Below are positions 8,603 through 15,873 of a stretch of DNA of 57,178 nt, one piece after another. The DNA is from Chloroflexota bacterium (GTDB taxonomy: Bacteria; Chloroflexota; Ktedonobacteria; Ktedonobacterales; Ktedonobacteraceae). A model generated the notes under the pieces. It was given only the letters and a program-made list of their open reading frames with translations. It was not told the DNA's origin and ran no database searches. How positions within the stretch are numbered: the first letter of the stretch is position 1; each line of letters begins with the position of its first letter. The DNA lies in assembly GCA_902810755.1 (NCBI GenBank), contig CADDYT010000021.1, forward strand, positions 1-57,178, written 5' to 3'. The position numbers and the translations under genes are program-made.

Positions 8603-9193
8603 ATGAGGACGGTAATTGTTATGATTGTTCCATTGATACGCATTCCCATTGATAACGAGACTGAGCTGCGTTCGTTTGAGATACAGGACGCGGAAGAGCT
8701 GTATGCGCTGGTTGATACGAACCGCGAACACCTGTACCGCTGGATGGGGTGGGTAGACACCACCCCATCCGTTGAGCAGATGCGTGCGTTCATTCATCAC
8801 TCTCAGGCGCGACAGGTACAGGAGAATGGCTTTAACGCGGGTATTTTCCACCGGGGCAGGCTGGTAGGGGTAATCGGCTTTCACTATGTTGACCATGAGG
8901 ATCGGAAGACAGAGATTGGCTACTGGCTGGCCGCCTCGATGCAGGGCAAAGGCTTGATGACCAGGGTCTGCCGCGCAATGGTGAACTACGCCTTTAGAGA
9001 GCTGGGGCTGAACCGTGTCGAGATACAGGTAGCCACCGACAACATGCGCAGCCGCGCCATCCCAGAACGTCTCGGCTTCACCCAGGAGGGCATCCTGCGC
9101 GACGATGTCTGGCTGCGAGACCGCTTCGTCGACCATGTCGTTTACGGTATGCTCGCGCGCGAATGGGATCAGCAGAATAAAGAAGAGCAGTGA
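8603..9193 (+). CDS. GNAT family N-acetyltransferase, RimJ/RimL type
   Basis: The 196-residue protein has the RimJ/RimL layout: ETELRSFEIQDAEELYALVD, GVIGFHYVDHEDRKTEIGYW, the acetyl-CoA loop region WLAASMQGKGLMTRVCRAMV (Q-x-x-G-x-G/A) and NRVEIQVATDNMRSRAIPER. Such enzymes acetylate protein N-termini or small amines with acetyl-CoA. The closest look-alikes are ribosomal-protein-serine acetyltransferases, but the target cannot be fixed. ATG 8603 and ATG 8621 are both possible starts; the latter has GAGG nine bases upstream. It appears to be a single gene. Confidence 0.9.
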   Translation: MRTVIVMIVPLIRIPIDNETELRSFEIQDAEELYALVDTNREHLYRWMGWVDTTPSVEQMRAFIHHSQARQVQENGFNAGIFHRGRLVGVIGFHYVDHEDRKTEIGYWLAASMQGKGLMTRVCRAMVNYAFRELGLNRVEIQVATDNMRSRAIPERLGFTQEGILRDDVWLRDRFVDHVVYGMLAREWDQQNKEEQ

Positions 9194-9275
9194 GAATGTA
9201 ACACTCTTACTGCACCATACAGATTGCCATTGCAAACGCCCTCGGACGTGTTATACCGTAAAAAAGTATCGCGAA

Positions 9276-9305
9276 CCTGTCATGCTGAGCGGTTGCGAAG
9301 CATGA
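9276..9305 (+). repeat. dispersed repeat copy 2
   Basis: CCTGTCATGCTGAGCGGTTG followed by CGAAGCATGA. It lies in the non-coding gap between the GNAT gene and the protease gene. Confidence 0.65.
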
Positions 9306-9383
9306 GACGTTGGGCCAGTTTTCATAGGAGGATACGCGCGCGAAAAGGCCGTGCAAAAATTGCAGTCTATTCTAGCGTCGTTG

Positions 9384-9392
9384 TGGTAAAAT
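9384..9392 (+). promoter_or_regulatory. extended -10 promoter (TGGTAAAAT) for the protease gene
   Basis: TGGTAAAAT is an extended -10 element 47 bases before the protease start. No -35 is evident at the usual spacing. Confidence 0.35.
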
Positions 9393-9439
9393 AGGCGTTG
9401 AATATTGCTTTCTTCTGAAACAAAAAGCGAGCGTAAGGT

Positions 9440-11125
9440 ATGCATAAACATGTTCCAACAGGCGCACCATCGACGCAGAAGCTCTGGATGATACGGCTCC
9501 TGCTGGTGATGGCAATGTTCTGTCTCATCCTGCCCGGTATGGCAGTCGGCAGCCTGACCGGCTACGCTTCCGGCCCCGGCGGTAATGTCTCGGATCCATT
9601 AGTGCGCGCCGTTGATATCGCCGAACCGGCAGTCGTGCGCATTTTCACTGTCGTCAATTCAACGCTGACGGTCCATTTCTCCTCTACCAGCAATGTCACT
9701 TTTCCGCAGCAGAGTAACGCTGTCTATCAACTGGAATTTTCCGGCACGGGAACGTTTATCAGCGCGCATGGTGATATTCTGACCGCCGATCATGTTATCA
9801 ATCCGCCACAGGACGATATGACTTCGTTTCTTGACCAGACAGCGGCTCCCGATGTTGCCAGCTATATCAATCAGAATCTCAAACCATCACAGCCGGTCAC
9901 AGCCGACCAGGTAGCGCAGGAACTGCAGAGCGGGCAGCTTGCTTCAACCCCGCAATACGATACCCCTGCCAGCCAGGTCTTTCTGAGTACCAGCTTTACC
10001 GGCCCCTTAACCGCGCCGGATTTGAATAGCGTTCCATCGCAGTATCAGGCCCGCGTCGATAAGATCGAGCAGGAGAGCGCGGTCAACCAGCAAGATATGG
10101 CGATTGTCCATGTGAGCAATATGGATGATATGCCGAGCGTGCAGCTTGGCGATTCATCCAATGTGCAGCAGCAGGATACGCTCACCATTATCGGCTTCCC
10201 CGGCAATGGAGATGTGAGCAACGCGCCCAATGACCTGCTCACCTCGTCGGTGAACCAGATTCTGGTCAGTTCTATCAAGACAACCAGTACCGGAGCGCCG
10301 GTGATTCAGGTGGGGGGCAATGTGGAACACGGCGACAGCGGTGGCCCGGCGCTGGATAGCAGCGGCACAGTTGTCGGCATTGTCAGCTTCGCTCTGGCGA
10401 CAGATAGTCCCGGCGGCACCAGTTTCTTGCAGGCCAGCAACAGCGCGCGCGCCCTTGTGCAGGCGCAGCATCTGGATACCACGCCCGGCCCGCTGGAACG
10501 CGCCTGGACCCAGGCTTTCAATGATTATGCGTCCACGCAGGCAGGCCACTGGCACAAAGCTGCCTCCGAGTTCGCGGCCATCGCTGCGAGCTATCCAATC
10601 TTCAAGGGCATTACTCCGTACCTGAACTACGCACGGACGCAGGCGCAGCACGAGTCGGTGCAGCCAACCGGCACACCGACCCCTTCCACTACACCTGCAA
10701 CGCAGGGCAATAGCCTGACCGCCTATGCCGTGATGATCGGCGCTATCGCGCTGCTCGTGCTGCTGGTGGTGCTGCTCTTCGCCGTCATCTTCAGAAAAGG
10801 GCGGGGCAAGAAAGCGGTGCCAGCTACGAAGGTAAGCCAGGTACCACCGGCGGCGCTGCCCCCACAGGGCCAGAGAGCGCCAGCCTCGCTTCCCCCGGCA
10901 ACAGCAGACCAGTTAAGCGATGGCATGTCGGCTTTTGGCGCGCCCACCCGTGTCCCTCCGGCGCAGGCAGGACAGTCTGTACCGTTAAGCGGCACATCCG
11001 GTTCGCTGCGCCCCTGGCCCTGCGGCCATTTGAACCGGTCAAACGCTCGCTTCTGCAGCGTCTGCGGTGAGCCTGCCCCTCCGGCTCAGCCCCAGCCGCC
11101 GACCATCAGGCGCTACGAGCAATAA
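9440..11125 (+). CDS. membrane-anchored trypsin-like serine protease with C-terminal zinc ribbon
   Basis: The 561-residue protein has an N-terminal membrane or signal segment (about 16-36), then a trypsin-like protease domain with catalytic His118 (ILTADHVI), Asp219 (QQDMAIVHV) and Ser300 (EHGDSGGPAL). No PDZ domain is evident. A Thr/Pro-rich linker (409-421) leads to a second membrane segment (about 428-451), a basic patch and a Pro/Ala-rich stretch ending in a zinc-ribbon-like motif, PCGHLNRSNARFCSVCG (Cys528, Cys539, Cys542). The protease therefore should face outside and the ribbon the cytoplasm. HtrA-like envelope proteolysis is likely; the ribbon tail is unusual for it. Confidence 0.85.
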   Translation: MHKHVPTGAPSTQKLWMIRLLLVMAMFCLILPGMAVGSLTGYASGPGGNVSDPLVRAVDIAEPAVVRIFTVVNSTLTVHFSSTSNVTFPQQSNAVYQLEFSGTGTFISAHGDILTADHVINPPQDDMTSFLDQTAAPDVASYINQNLKPSQPVTADQVAQELQSGQLASTPQYDTPASQVFLSTSFTGPLTAPDLNSVPSQYQARVDKIEQESAVNQQDMAIVHVSNMDDMPSVQLGDSSNVQQQDTLTIIGFPGNGDVSNAPNDLLTSSVNQILVSSIKTTSTGAPVIQVGGNVEHGDSGGPALDSSGTVVGIVSFALATDSPGGTSFLQASNSARALVQAQHLDTTPGPLERAWTQAFNDYASTQAGHWHKAASEFAAIAASYPIFKGITPYLNYARTQAQHESVQPTGTPTPSTTPATQGNSLTAYAVMIGAIALLVLLVVLLFAVIFRKGRGKKAVPATKVSQVPPAALPPQGQRAPASLPPATADQLSDGMSAFGAPTRVPPAQAGQSVPLSGTSGSLRPWPCGHLNRSNARFCSVCGEPAPPAQPQPPTIRRYEQ

Positions 11126-11155
11126 AATATACGGCACCGGTAGAAAGTTGGGTGT

Positions 11156-11515
11156 ATGATCCAGAAAGTTTCACATGGCACCATTTTCCCGCGCGAAGAT
11201 GGCAAACTGATTGACGAACACTTTGGCGTCCTCAACACCCACGAGGACGCCTTCAGCCTTGCCCGCATGCACGCGCCCCCCGCCTGGCGCGAACCGGCCC
11301 AGATCGCGGCATTCGACGAAATTGTCATCGGCGTGCAGGGAACGCTGGCGATTGAGACCGATGGGGAGCGAGTCGAAGTCCACCCCGGCGAAACCTGTCG
11401 CGTCGAGCGGGGTACGCGGGTCATCTACAGCAATGCCAGCAACGATTCCCCCTGCGAATACTGGTCCCTCTGCCTCCCGGCCTTCAGGCCCGAACGTACA
11501 GAGATGGGAGCGTGA
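11156..11515 (+). CDS. small cupin-domain protein
   Basis: The 119-residue product is a single cupin beta-barrel: EIVIGVQGTLAIETDGERVE followed by VHPGETCRVERGTRVIY matches the second half of the cupin pattern (G-L-----G----PG--------H). Metal-binding histidines are mostly replaced, so it may be a non-enzymatic cupin. Similar proteins are often labelled EutQ-like. It begins 30 bases after the protease stop and could be cotranscribed with it; a strong bidirectional terminator follows. Confidence 0.8.
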   Translation: MIQKVSHGTIFPREDGKLIDEHFGVLNTHEDAFSLARMHAPPAWREPAQIAAFDEIVIGVQGTLAIETDGERVEVHPGETCRVERGTRVIYSNASNDSPCEYWSLCLPAFRPERTEMGA

Positions 11516-11518
11516 GTG

Positions 11519-11577
11519 CTGAGTCGCCCCTGTCAGGCTTCGCTCCCACTCAGCCTGACAGGGGCGACTCAGTTTTT
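11519..11577. terminator. strong bidirectional terminator
   Basis: Perfect 21-bp arms (11519-11539 and 11552-11572; right arm begins AGCCTGACAGGGGCGACTC) with a 12-base loop are followed by TTTTT on the plus strand. It separates the convergent cupin and fabI genes. Confidence 0.85.
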
Positions 11578-11592
11578 CATATCTTCTTATAT

Positions 11593-11608
11593 TGTTTCAC
11601 GTGAAACA
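11593..11608. other. parS: parS centromere site 1
   Basis: Perfect palindrome TGTTTCACGTGAAACA, identical to the ParB-binding consensus of chromosomal ParABS systems. It lies just 6 bases from the fabI stop codon. Confidence 0.95.
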
Positions 11609-11614
11609 TTGCTG

Positions 11615-12388
11615 TTACGCGCCCATGATGTTGTAGCCGGCGTCGACGAAGAGAATATCGCCGGTGATGCCGCTGGCGAGAGAACTGCACAGGAAGAGGG
11701 CCGCGTCACCTACCTCGCTCTGCTCGATGTTGCGGCGCAGGGGTGCCACCAGGCCCATGTGATCGCGCATGGTGGTGAAGCCGGAGACGCCGCGCGCGGC
11801 CAGCGTGTTGAGCGGCCCGGCGGAGATGGCGTTGACGCGAATATTGGCCTCGCCCAGCTCGTAGGCCAGGAAGCGCACAATACATTCCAGCGCGGCCTTC
11901 GCCACCGCCATCACATTATATTTCGGCATGACGCGCTCGCTGGCCATGTAGGTCATAGTGATGATGGAGCCACCGCCACGCGCCTGCATTAAGGGTTTTG
12001 CCCGCTGCGCCATCGCCAGCAGAGAGTAGGCGCTGATATCCAGGGCGGTATTGAAGTCGGAGCGCGTGGTATCCAGGAACGCCCCCTCCATCGCCTGTTT
12101 GGGCGCGAAGGCGACAGAGTGAACGAGGATATCGAGTCCGCCATCGAAGGCTTCTCCTACCTCCTTAAAGACGGTATCCAGTTGCTCGTCGTTCTGCACG
12201 TCACAGGGCAGCACCAGCGTGCCGGGGATGGTCGCGGCCAGGTCTCGCACGTATTTCTCCATGCGATCCTGGTAAGTCAGCGCCAGCCGCGCCCCCTCTT
12301 TCGCCAGCGCCTGCGCAATGGCCCAGGCAATGGAGCGGTGGTTGGCAACGCCAAAAATAAGAGCGGTTTTTCCTTCTAGCAGGGGCAT
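11615..12388 (-). CDS. fabI: enoyl-[acyl-carrier-protein] reductase (NADH), FabI type
   Basis: FabI carries out the last reduction of fatty-acid elongation. The 257-residue protein starts MPLLEGKTALIFGVANHRSI, with the FabI-type nucleotide motif, and has the Y-x6-K catalytic pair in YNVMAVAK and the late block NAISAGPLNTLAARG. I place the start at 12388, with AAGGAG upstream; ten further in-frame residues to 12418 would overlap the rhodanese gene. It is the third gene of a leftward set (small protein, rhodanese, fabI). The parS site follows its stop directly. Confidence 0.95.
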   Translation of the reverse strand: MPLLEGKTALIFGVANHRSIAWAIAQALAKEGARLALTYQDRMEKYVRDLAATIPGTLVLPCDVQNDEQLDTVFKEVGEAFDGGLDILVHSVAFAPKQAMEGAFLDTTRSDFNTALDISAYSLLAMAQRAKPLMQARGGGSIITMTYMASERVMPKYNVMAVAKAALECIVRFLAYELGEANIRVNAISAGPLNTLAARGVSGFTTMRDHMGLVAPLRRNIEQSEVGDAALFLCSSLASGITGDILFVDAGYNIMGA

Positions 12389-12414
12389 AAGACAACACTC
12401 CTTCTCTCTTCTAT

Positions 12415-12774
12415 TCAACGTTCGATGGGATAGCGGCGGCTCATCCAGCCATTCATCCCGTTCGCCAGATTGTACACCTTTTTCAGGCCCGCCACCAGGG
12501 CAATTTCAGAGGCCGAGGCGCTTCTCTGACCGGAAGCGCAGACAAAAATCACCTCCTCGTCCGGCGACAGGTTCAACTCCTTCAGAGCTTTGCCAAACGA
12601 GTAGATGCCGTTGAGCGGAACCAGCGTGGCTTCGGCGATATGCCCGTAGGCCCATTCTTCCGGTTGCCGCACATCAATGACTCGCGCCCCCGCCTCAATC
12701 ATCCTCTTCGCCTCGTCAGTGCCTATGGTTGTATATGGAACTTCCTCTTCCTGATCCTGATTATTGTACGCCAT
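12415..12774 (-). CDS. rhodanese-domain protein
   Basis: A single rhodanese domain of 119 residues. It contains VIDVRQPEEWAYGHIAEATL, the active-site loop CASGQRS with catalytic Cys, and the C-terminal YNLANGMNGW. Such proteins bind or move sulfane sulfur; thiosulfate sulfurtransferase activity is known for some. It overlaps the end of the upstream small gene by 14 bases and ends 26 bases before fabI, so the three are probably one transcript. The link to fatty-acid synthesis is not explained by the sequence. Confidence 0.92.
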   Translation of the reverse strand: MAYNNQDQEEEVPYTTIGTDEAKRMIEAGARVIDVRQPEEWAYGHIAEATLVPLNGIYSFGKALKELNLSPDEEVIFVCASGQRSASASEIALVAGLKKVYNLANGMNGWMSRRYPIER

Positions 12775-13033
12775 CCTGAGACTCCTTCGCTTTCGTTTCC
12801 GTTTCGTACTGCTCCAACCAGATACGCCCCAGCAGCGTTGGTGTAATTACATATTCGTCACCCACAAACGCCATTGTGAGCAGTCCCTGATCTTCCATTT
12901 CGCGGAAATCGTCTGTCACCAGATAATACTTCGACAGCATGCGTGACACGTCGCTCTCCGGCAACTGCTTCCAGATCTGCAACACTCGCAGCACTGCCGC
13001 ATATTTCGGGCTGCTGTCGTCAATCGCTCGCAT
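12761..13033 (-). CDS. small protein with winged-helix-like fold, unknown function
   Basis: A 90-residue product, start chosen at ATG 13033 with AAGGAG six bases upstream; an in-frame ATG at 13069 is less likely. The central stretch (KYAAVLRVLQIWKQLPESDV, then YYLVTDDFREMEDQGLLTMA and the beta hairpin EYVITPTLLGRIWLEQYE) resembles a winged helix in its helix/turn/wing order. I know no named family. It leads the rhodanese-fabI operon, so it could regulate it. Confidence 0.6.
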   Translation of the reverse strand: MRAIDDSSPKYAAVLRVLQIWKQLPESDVSRMLSKYYLVTDDFREMEDQGLLTMAFVGDEYVITPTLLGRIWLEQYETETKAKESQDGVQ

Positions 13034-13174
13034 TGCTTGCTCCTTGCCTGCGCTGGCATTTCCCACCACCTGCCACTCCTCATTTCATGGATACAGTGTA
13101 ACAAATCCGCATCTGTAGAGCAAGGGAATCACGGGGTAATCTGTGCCAGTGCAGAGAAACCGCAAAATTGCTTC

Positions 13175-13203
13175 TCGACTAGAGCGCTGAGATGTGCTAT
13201 AAC
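13175..13203 (+). promoter_or_regulatory. promoter of hutI
   Basis: TCGACT (13175-13180), a 17-base spacer and TATAAC (13198-13203) preceded by TGC form an extended -10 promoter 37 bases before the hutI start codon. Confidence 0.6.
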
Positions 13204-13240
13204 GAAGAGGAATATTCAGCGGCGTGAAGGAGATTTCGTT

Positions 13241-14524
13241 ATGACGACAGAGCCACCTCAGATTTCAGCAGACCTGGTTATGCGCAATATCGGGCAACTG
13301 GTGACGGTTGCGCAACAGCCCATCGCGGGGGCCAGCGGCCCGCTGCAGATTATTTCAAACGCGGCACTGGCGACCCATCATGGCATTATTGTCTGGATTG
13401 GCTCGGACGACGAAGCCGAACCGATCTTCGAGCATCATACCGGCGTTCCAAAGCAGGAAATTGTTGTGATCGACGCGCAGAAAAAAGTGGTGACGCCCGG
13501 CCTGGTCGATTCGCACACGCACCTGGTCTTCGCGGGCGACCGCGCGGAAGAATTCCATCTGCGTCGCAGCGGCGTAAGCTATGGCGAGCTGCTGGAAAAA
13601 GGCATGGGCATCCTCTCCACAGTCAAAGAGACGCGCGCTGCCGCCACCGATACGCTGATGGAACTGGCACAGGCACGACTCAATATTATGCGCAGCTGTG
13701 GCACAACGACGGTCGAGGTCAAGACCGGCTATGGCCTTGACAAGGTCACGGAAGAGACCTGCCTGCGCATCATCACTAATTTGAATGCGCTGGAAGAGAG
13801 TAGCATGCAATCTCATAGCCGTATTCGGCTCGTTCCCACCTTCCTCGGCGCGCATACGTTACCGCCAGAATACCGCGAGCGGCGCGAGGCATATGTCGAC
13901 CTGCTGGTCGAAGAGATGCTGCCCTCGTTCGTCGGTCTTGCGCGTTTCTGCGATGTTTTCTGTGAACAGGGGGCCTTCACGCTGGAAGAGAGTCGTCGCA
14001 TTCTGACGCGCGCGAAAGAGCTGGGCTACCAGCTCAAACTGCACGCCGACCAGCTCAGTCCATCGGGTGGCGCGCGGCTGGCGGCGGAACTGGGCGCGAC
14101 CTCCGCCGATCACCTGGATTATGCCAACGATGCCGACCTGCAGGCTATGAGTGAGGCGGGCGTCGTGGCAACGCTGCTGCCGGGCTGCTCCTACACCCTG
14201 CGCACGCCATACCCTTCGGCGCGTCGCTTCCTCGATGCCGGGCTGCACGTCGCCCTGGCCACCGACTTCAACCCCGGCACCTCCTATACCGAGAATATGC
14301 AAACCATCCTGGGCCTGGCGATGTCCGCGATGGGCATGTCGCTCGAAGAAGCCCTGACGGCAACCACCATCAATGGCGCGCGCGCCCTCGGCCTGCAAGA
14401 TATCACGGGTAGCATCGAGGTCGGCAAACGCTGTGAGCTGGCCCTCTGGTCCATCCGCGACTACCGCGAGATCGGCTACCACTTCGGCGTCAACCTTGTG
14501 CAATCCACCTTCGTACTGCATTGA
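13241..14524 (+). CDS. hutI: imidazolonepropionase
   Basis: HutI hydrolyses 4-imidazolone-5-propanoate to N-formimino-L-glutamate in histidine breakdown. The 427-residue protein is an amidohydrolase: metal motif VDSHTHLVFAGDRAEEF, KTGYGLD, LHADQLSPSGGARLAAELGA and DFNPGTSYTENMQ fit HutI closely. The start ATG 13241 follows GAAGGAG by seven bases. hutH lies 1.3 kb downstream on the same strand but is separated by a lipid gene, a long hairpin and parS sites. No urocanase (hutU) is in the window. Confidence 0.95.
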   Translation: MTTEPPQISADLVMRNIGQLVTVAQQPIAGASGPLQIISNAALATHHGIIVWIGSDDEAEPIFEHHTGVPKQEIVVIDAQKKVVTPGLVDSHTHLVFAGDRAEEFHLRRSGVSYGELLEKGMGILSTVKETRAAATDTLMELAQARLNIMRSCGTTTVEVKTGYGLDKVTEETCLRIITNLNALEESSMQSHSRIRLVPTFLGAHTLPPEYRERREAYVDLLVEEMLPSFVGLARFCDVFCEQGAFTLEESRRILTRAKELGYQLKLHADQLSPSGGARLAAELGATSADHLDYANDADLQAMSEAGVVATLLPGCSYTLRTPYPSARRFLDAGLHVALATDFNPGTSYTENMQTILGLAMSAMGMSLEEALTATTINGARALGLQDITGSIEVGKRCELALWSIRDYREIGYHFGVNLVQSTFVLH

Positions 14525-14548
14525 TTTTCTGAAACCAGCACGGATTTC

Positions 14549-14618
14549 CGCAGGCGCCGATTTCATCGAACGCATCGCCAATCACCTGGCGATACGTTCG
14601 ATGAAATCGGCGCCTGCG
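14549..14618. repeat. long hairpin downstream of hutI
   Basis: Perfect 24-bp arms, 14549-14572 and 14595-14618 (left arm begins CGCAGGCGCCGATTTCATCG). The 22-base loop itself contains a 7-bp stem (ATCGCCA/TGGCGAT), so the whole is a stem of about 32 bp. There is no T-tract. Confidence 0.85.
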
Positions 14619-14646
14619 ACTTTCCTGGCTCGTAAAAAAAGCGGGA

Positions 14647-14662
14647 TGTTTCACGTGAAACA
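14647..14662. other. parS: parS centromere site 2
   Basis: Perfect TGTTTCACGTGAAACA between hutI and the CDP-alcohol phosphatidyltransferase gene. Confidence 0.95.
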
Positions 14663-14691
14663 TCTGCACATGGGAAAGAAGGCTTTAGACA

Positions 14692-15705
14692 ATGCAATCA
14701 ACATTCGAGAGCGAAAATGCCTTTGTCGTTGACCTGCTGACCACGCTGCGTCACGAAAAGTTCAGCCTGAAAGCGTGGGGGCGTTTCCTCGCGCGCTCGT
14801 GGTGGATGTCGTGGCAGACGGCGCAGGCTCACCCCACGCTCAAACGCTCGTGGGCGCGCGTGACTATGCTTATCGGCTCGCTGGCCATCGCCATCATCGC
14901 CGCCAGTGTCTTCTTCGAGGGATGGGCAAGCACGCTGCGGCTCCTGCCCGCGTTCCTCTTCTGCGCGGCATGGCAGCAAAGCGATCTATTCTGGCACCTG
15001 GGCCTGAATCGACAGAACAGGATCACACCACCTGTCCTGCTAAGCGGCAGCGAAGCATCTGTAGCTCTGACAGATGATGGGCAAGGAGATACTTCACTGC
15101 CGCTCAGCAGGATCGATTCTGGCCCGAATCGGGAACAGGGACAACAGGCAATACTATTGCCAACGGTGGGTATTGCCAGTACCTTCACCTGGCTGCGCGG
15201 GCTGGCGGCATGCTATCTGATCGGTCGACTTGTCGGTGGGCTGGCAACAGCGAACGGGCTGGCGCTGCTTGTCTTTCTTGTCGGCATCATCACCGATATT
15301 CTCGATGGGCAGGTGGCGCGGCACACGCATACTTGCAGCAAACTGGGGCAGATAGCAGATGGCGAGGCCGATTTTTGTCTCTACCTGTCGATTACGCTGA
15401 TCCTGATTCAGAACGGCGTCTTGCCGCTCTGGCTCGGTCTCGTCATGCTGCTTCGTTTCTGCATACCCCTGCTGGCCGCACTGGGCAGCTACTTTCTGTT
15501 GGCACGTCCGGTGCGCTTCGGCTCAACATTCTGGGGTAAATATGCCGGGCTGGCCCAATGTCTCTACCTTCTGCTCCTGCTCGCGCCACCTCAACTCGCA
15601 TTCTTCGCCCGCCTCATCAATCTTCCCCTGCTTATCATCACCCTCGCCCTGCTCATCATTGCTCCCGGCGCACAGATCGTGGCGAATGTACAAGCCGAAC
15701 ATTGA
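14692..15705 (+). CDS. CDP-alcohol phosphatidyltransferase family protein with an in-frame repeat insertion
   Basis: This 337-residue integral membrane enzyme carries the full family signature: DGQVAR, eight residues, then GQIADGEAD, i.e. DGxxAR-x8-GxxxDxxxD. It would transfer a phosphate-containing head group between CDP-diacylglycerol and an alcohol, making a phospholipid. Several membrane helices follow the signature (ILIQNGVLPLWLGLVMLLRF; LAQCLYLLLLLAPPQLAFFA). The N-terminal 100 residues include a helix and a membrane pair (VTMLIGSLAIAIIAASVFFE). Residues about 110-145 are encoded by a dispersed repeat and its inverted partner (15031-15115) and look like an insertion. The alcohol substrate is not evident. 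Confidence 0.85.
   Translation: MQSTFESENAFVVDLLTTLRHEKFSLKAWGRFLARSWWMSWQTAQAHPTLKRSWARVTMLIGSLAIAIIAASVFFEGWASTLRLLPAFLFCAAWQQSDLFWHLGLNRQNRITPPVLLSGSEASVALTDDGQGDTSLPLSRIDSGPNREQGQQAILLPTVGIASTFTWLRGLAACYLIGRLVGGLATANGLALLVFLVGIITDILDGQVARHTHTCSKLGQIADGEADFCLYLSITLILIQNGVLPLWLGLVMLLRFCIPLLAALGSYFLLARPVRFGSTFWGKYAGLAQCLYLLLLLAPPQLAFFARLINLPLLIITLALLIIAPGAQIVANVQAEH
15031..15115. repeat. dispersed repeat pair (copies 3 and 4), inverted, inside a coding sequence
   Basis: CCTGTCCTGCTAAGCGGCAG (15031-15050, continuing to 15061) and, inverted, GATACTTCACTGCCGCTCAG (15088-15107, continuing to 15115) are near-identical when one is reversed: about 23 of 26 positions match. The 85-base unit keeps the reading frame of the phosphatidyltransferase gene. 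Confidence 0.75.
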
Positions 15706-15719
15706 GGATTGCAAAGGAA

Positions 15720-15735
15720 TGTTTCACGTGAAACA
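15720..15735. other. parS: parS centromere site 3
   Basis: Perfect TGTTTCACGTGAAACA, 15 bases past the stop of the phosphatidyltransferase gene. Confidence 0.95.
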
Positions 15736-15775
15736 TTCCCTGCGCTCATTCGGGGTATGGAGCCGAAGAGAAAAA

Positions 15776-15791
15776 TGTTTCACGTGAAACA
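15776..15791. other. parS: parS centromere site 4
   Basis: Perfect TGTTTCACGTGAAACA, 56 bases after site 3 and upstream of the hutH promoter. Confidence 0.95.
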
Positions 15792-15816
15792 TTTCCCGGT
15801 GTGCGCTTATCTTCTA

Positions 15817-15825
15817 TGGTACAAT
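15817..15825 (+). promoter_or_regulatory. extended -10 promoter (TGGTACAAT) for hutH
   Basis: TGGTACAAT lies 49 bases before the hutH start and about 26 bases after a parS site. No clear -35. ParB spreading from sites 3 and 4 could affect it. Confidence 0.45.
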
Positions 15826-15873
15826 GGAAGCAATCGAGAGAGGCAGTGTAGCCAGAAAGGGAGAGCTTCAGCG

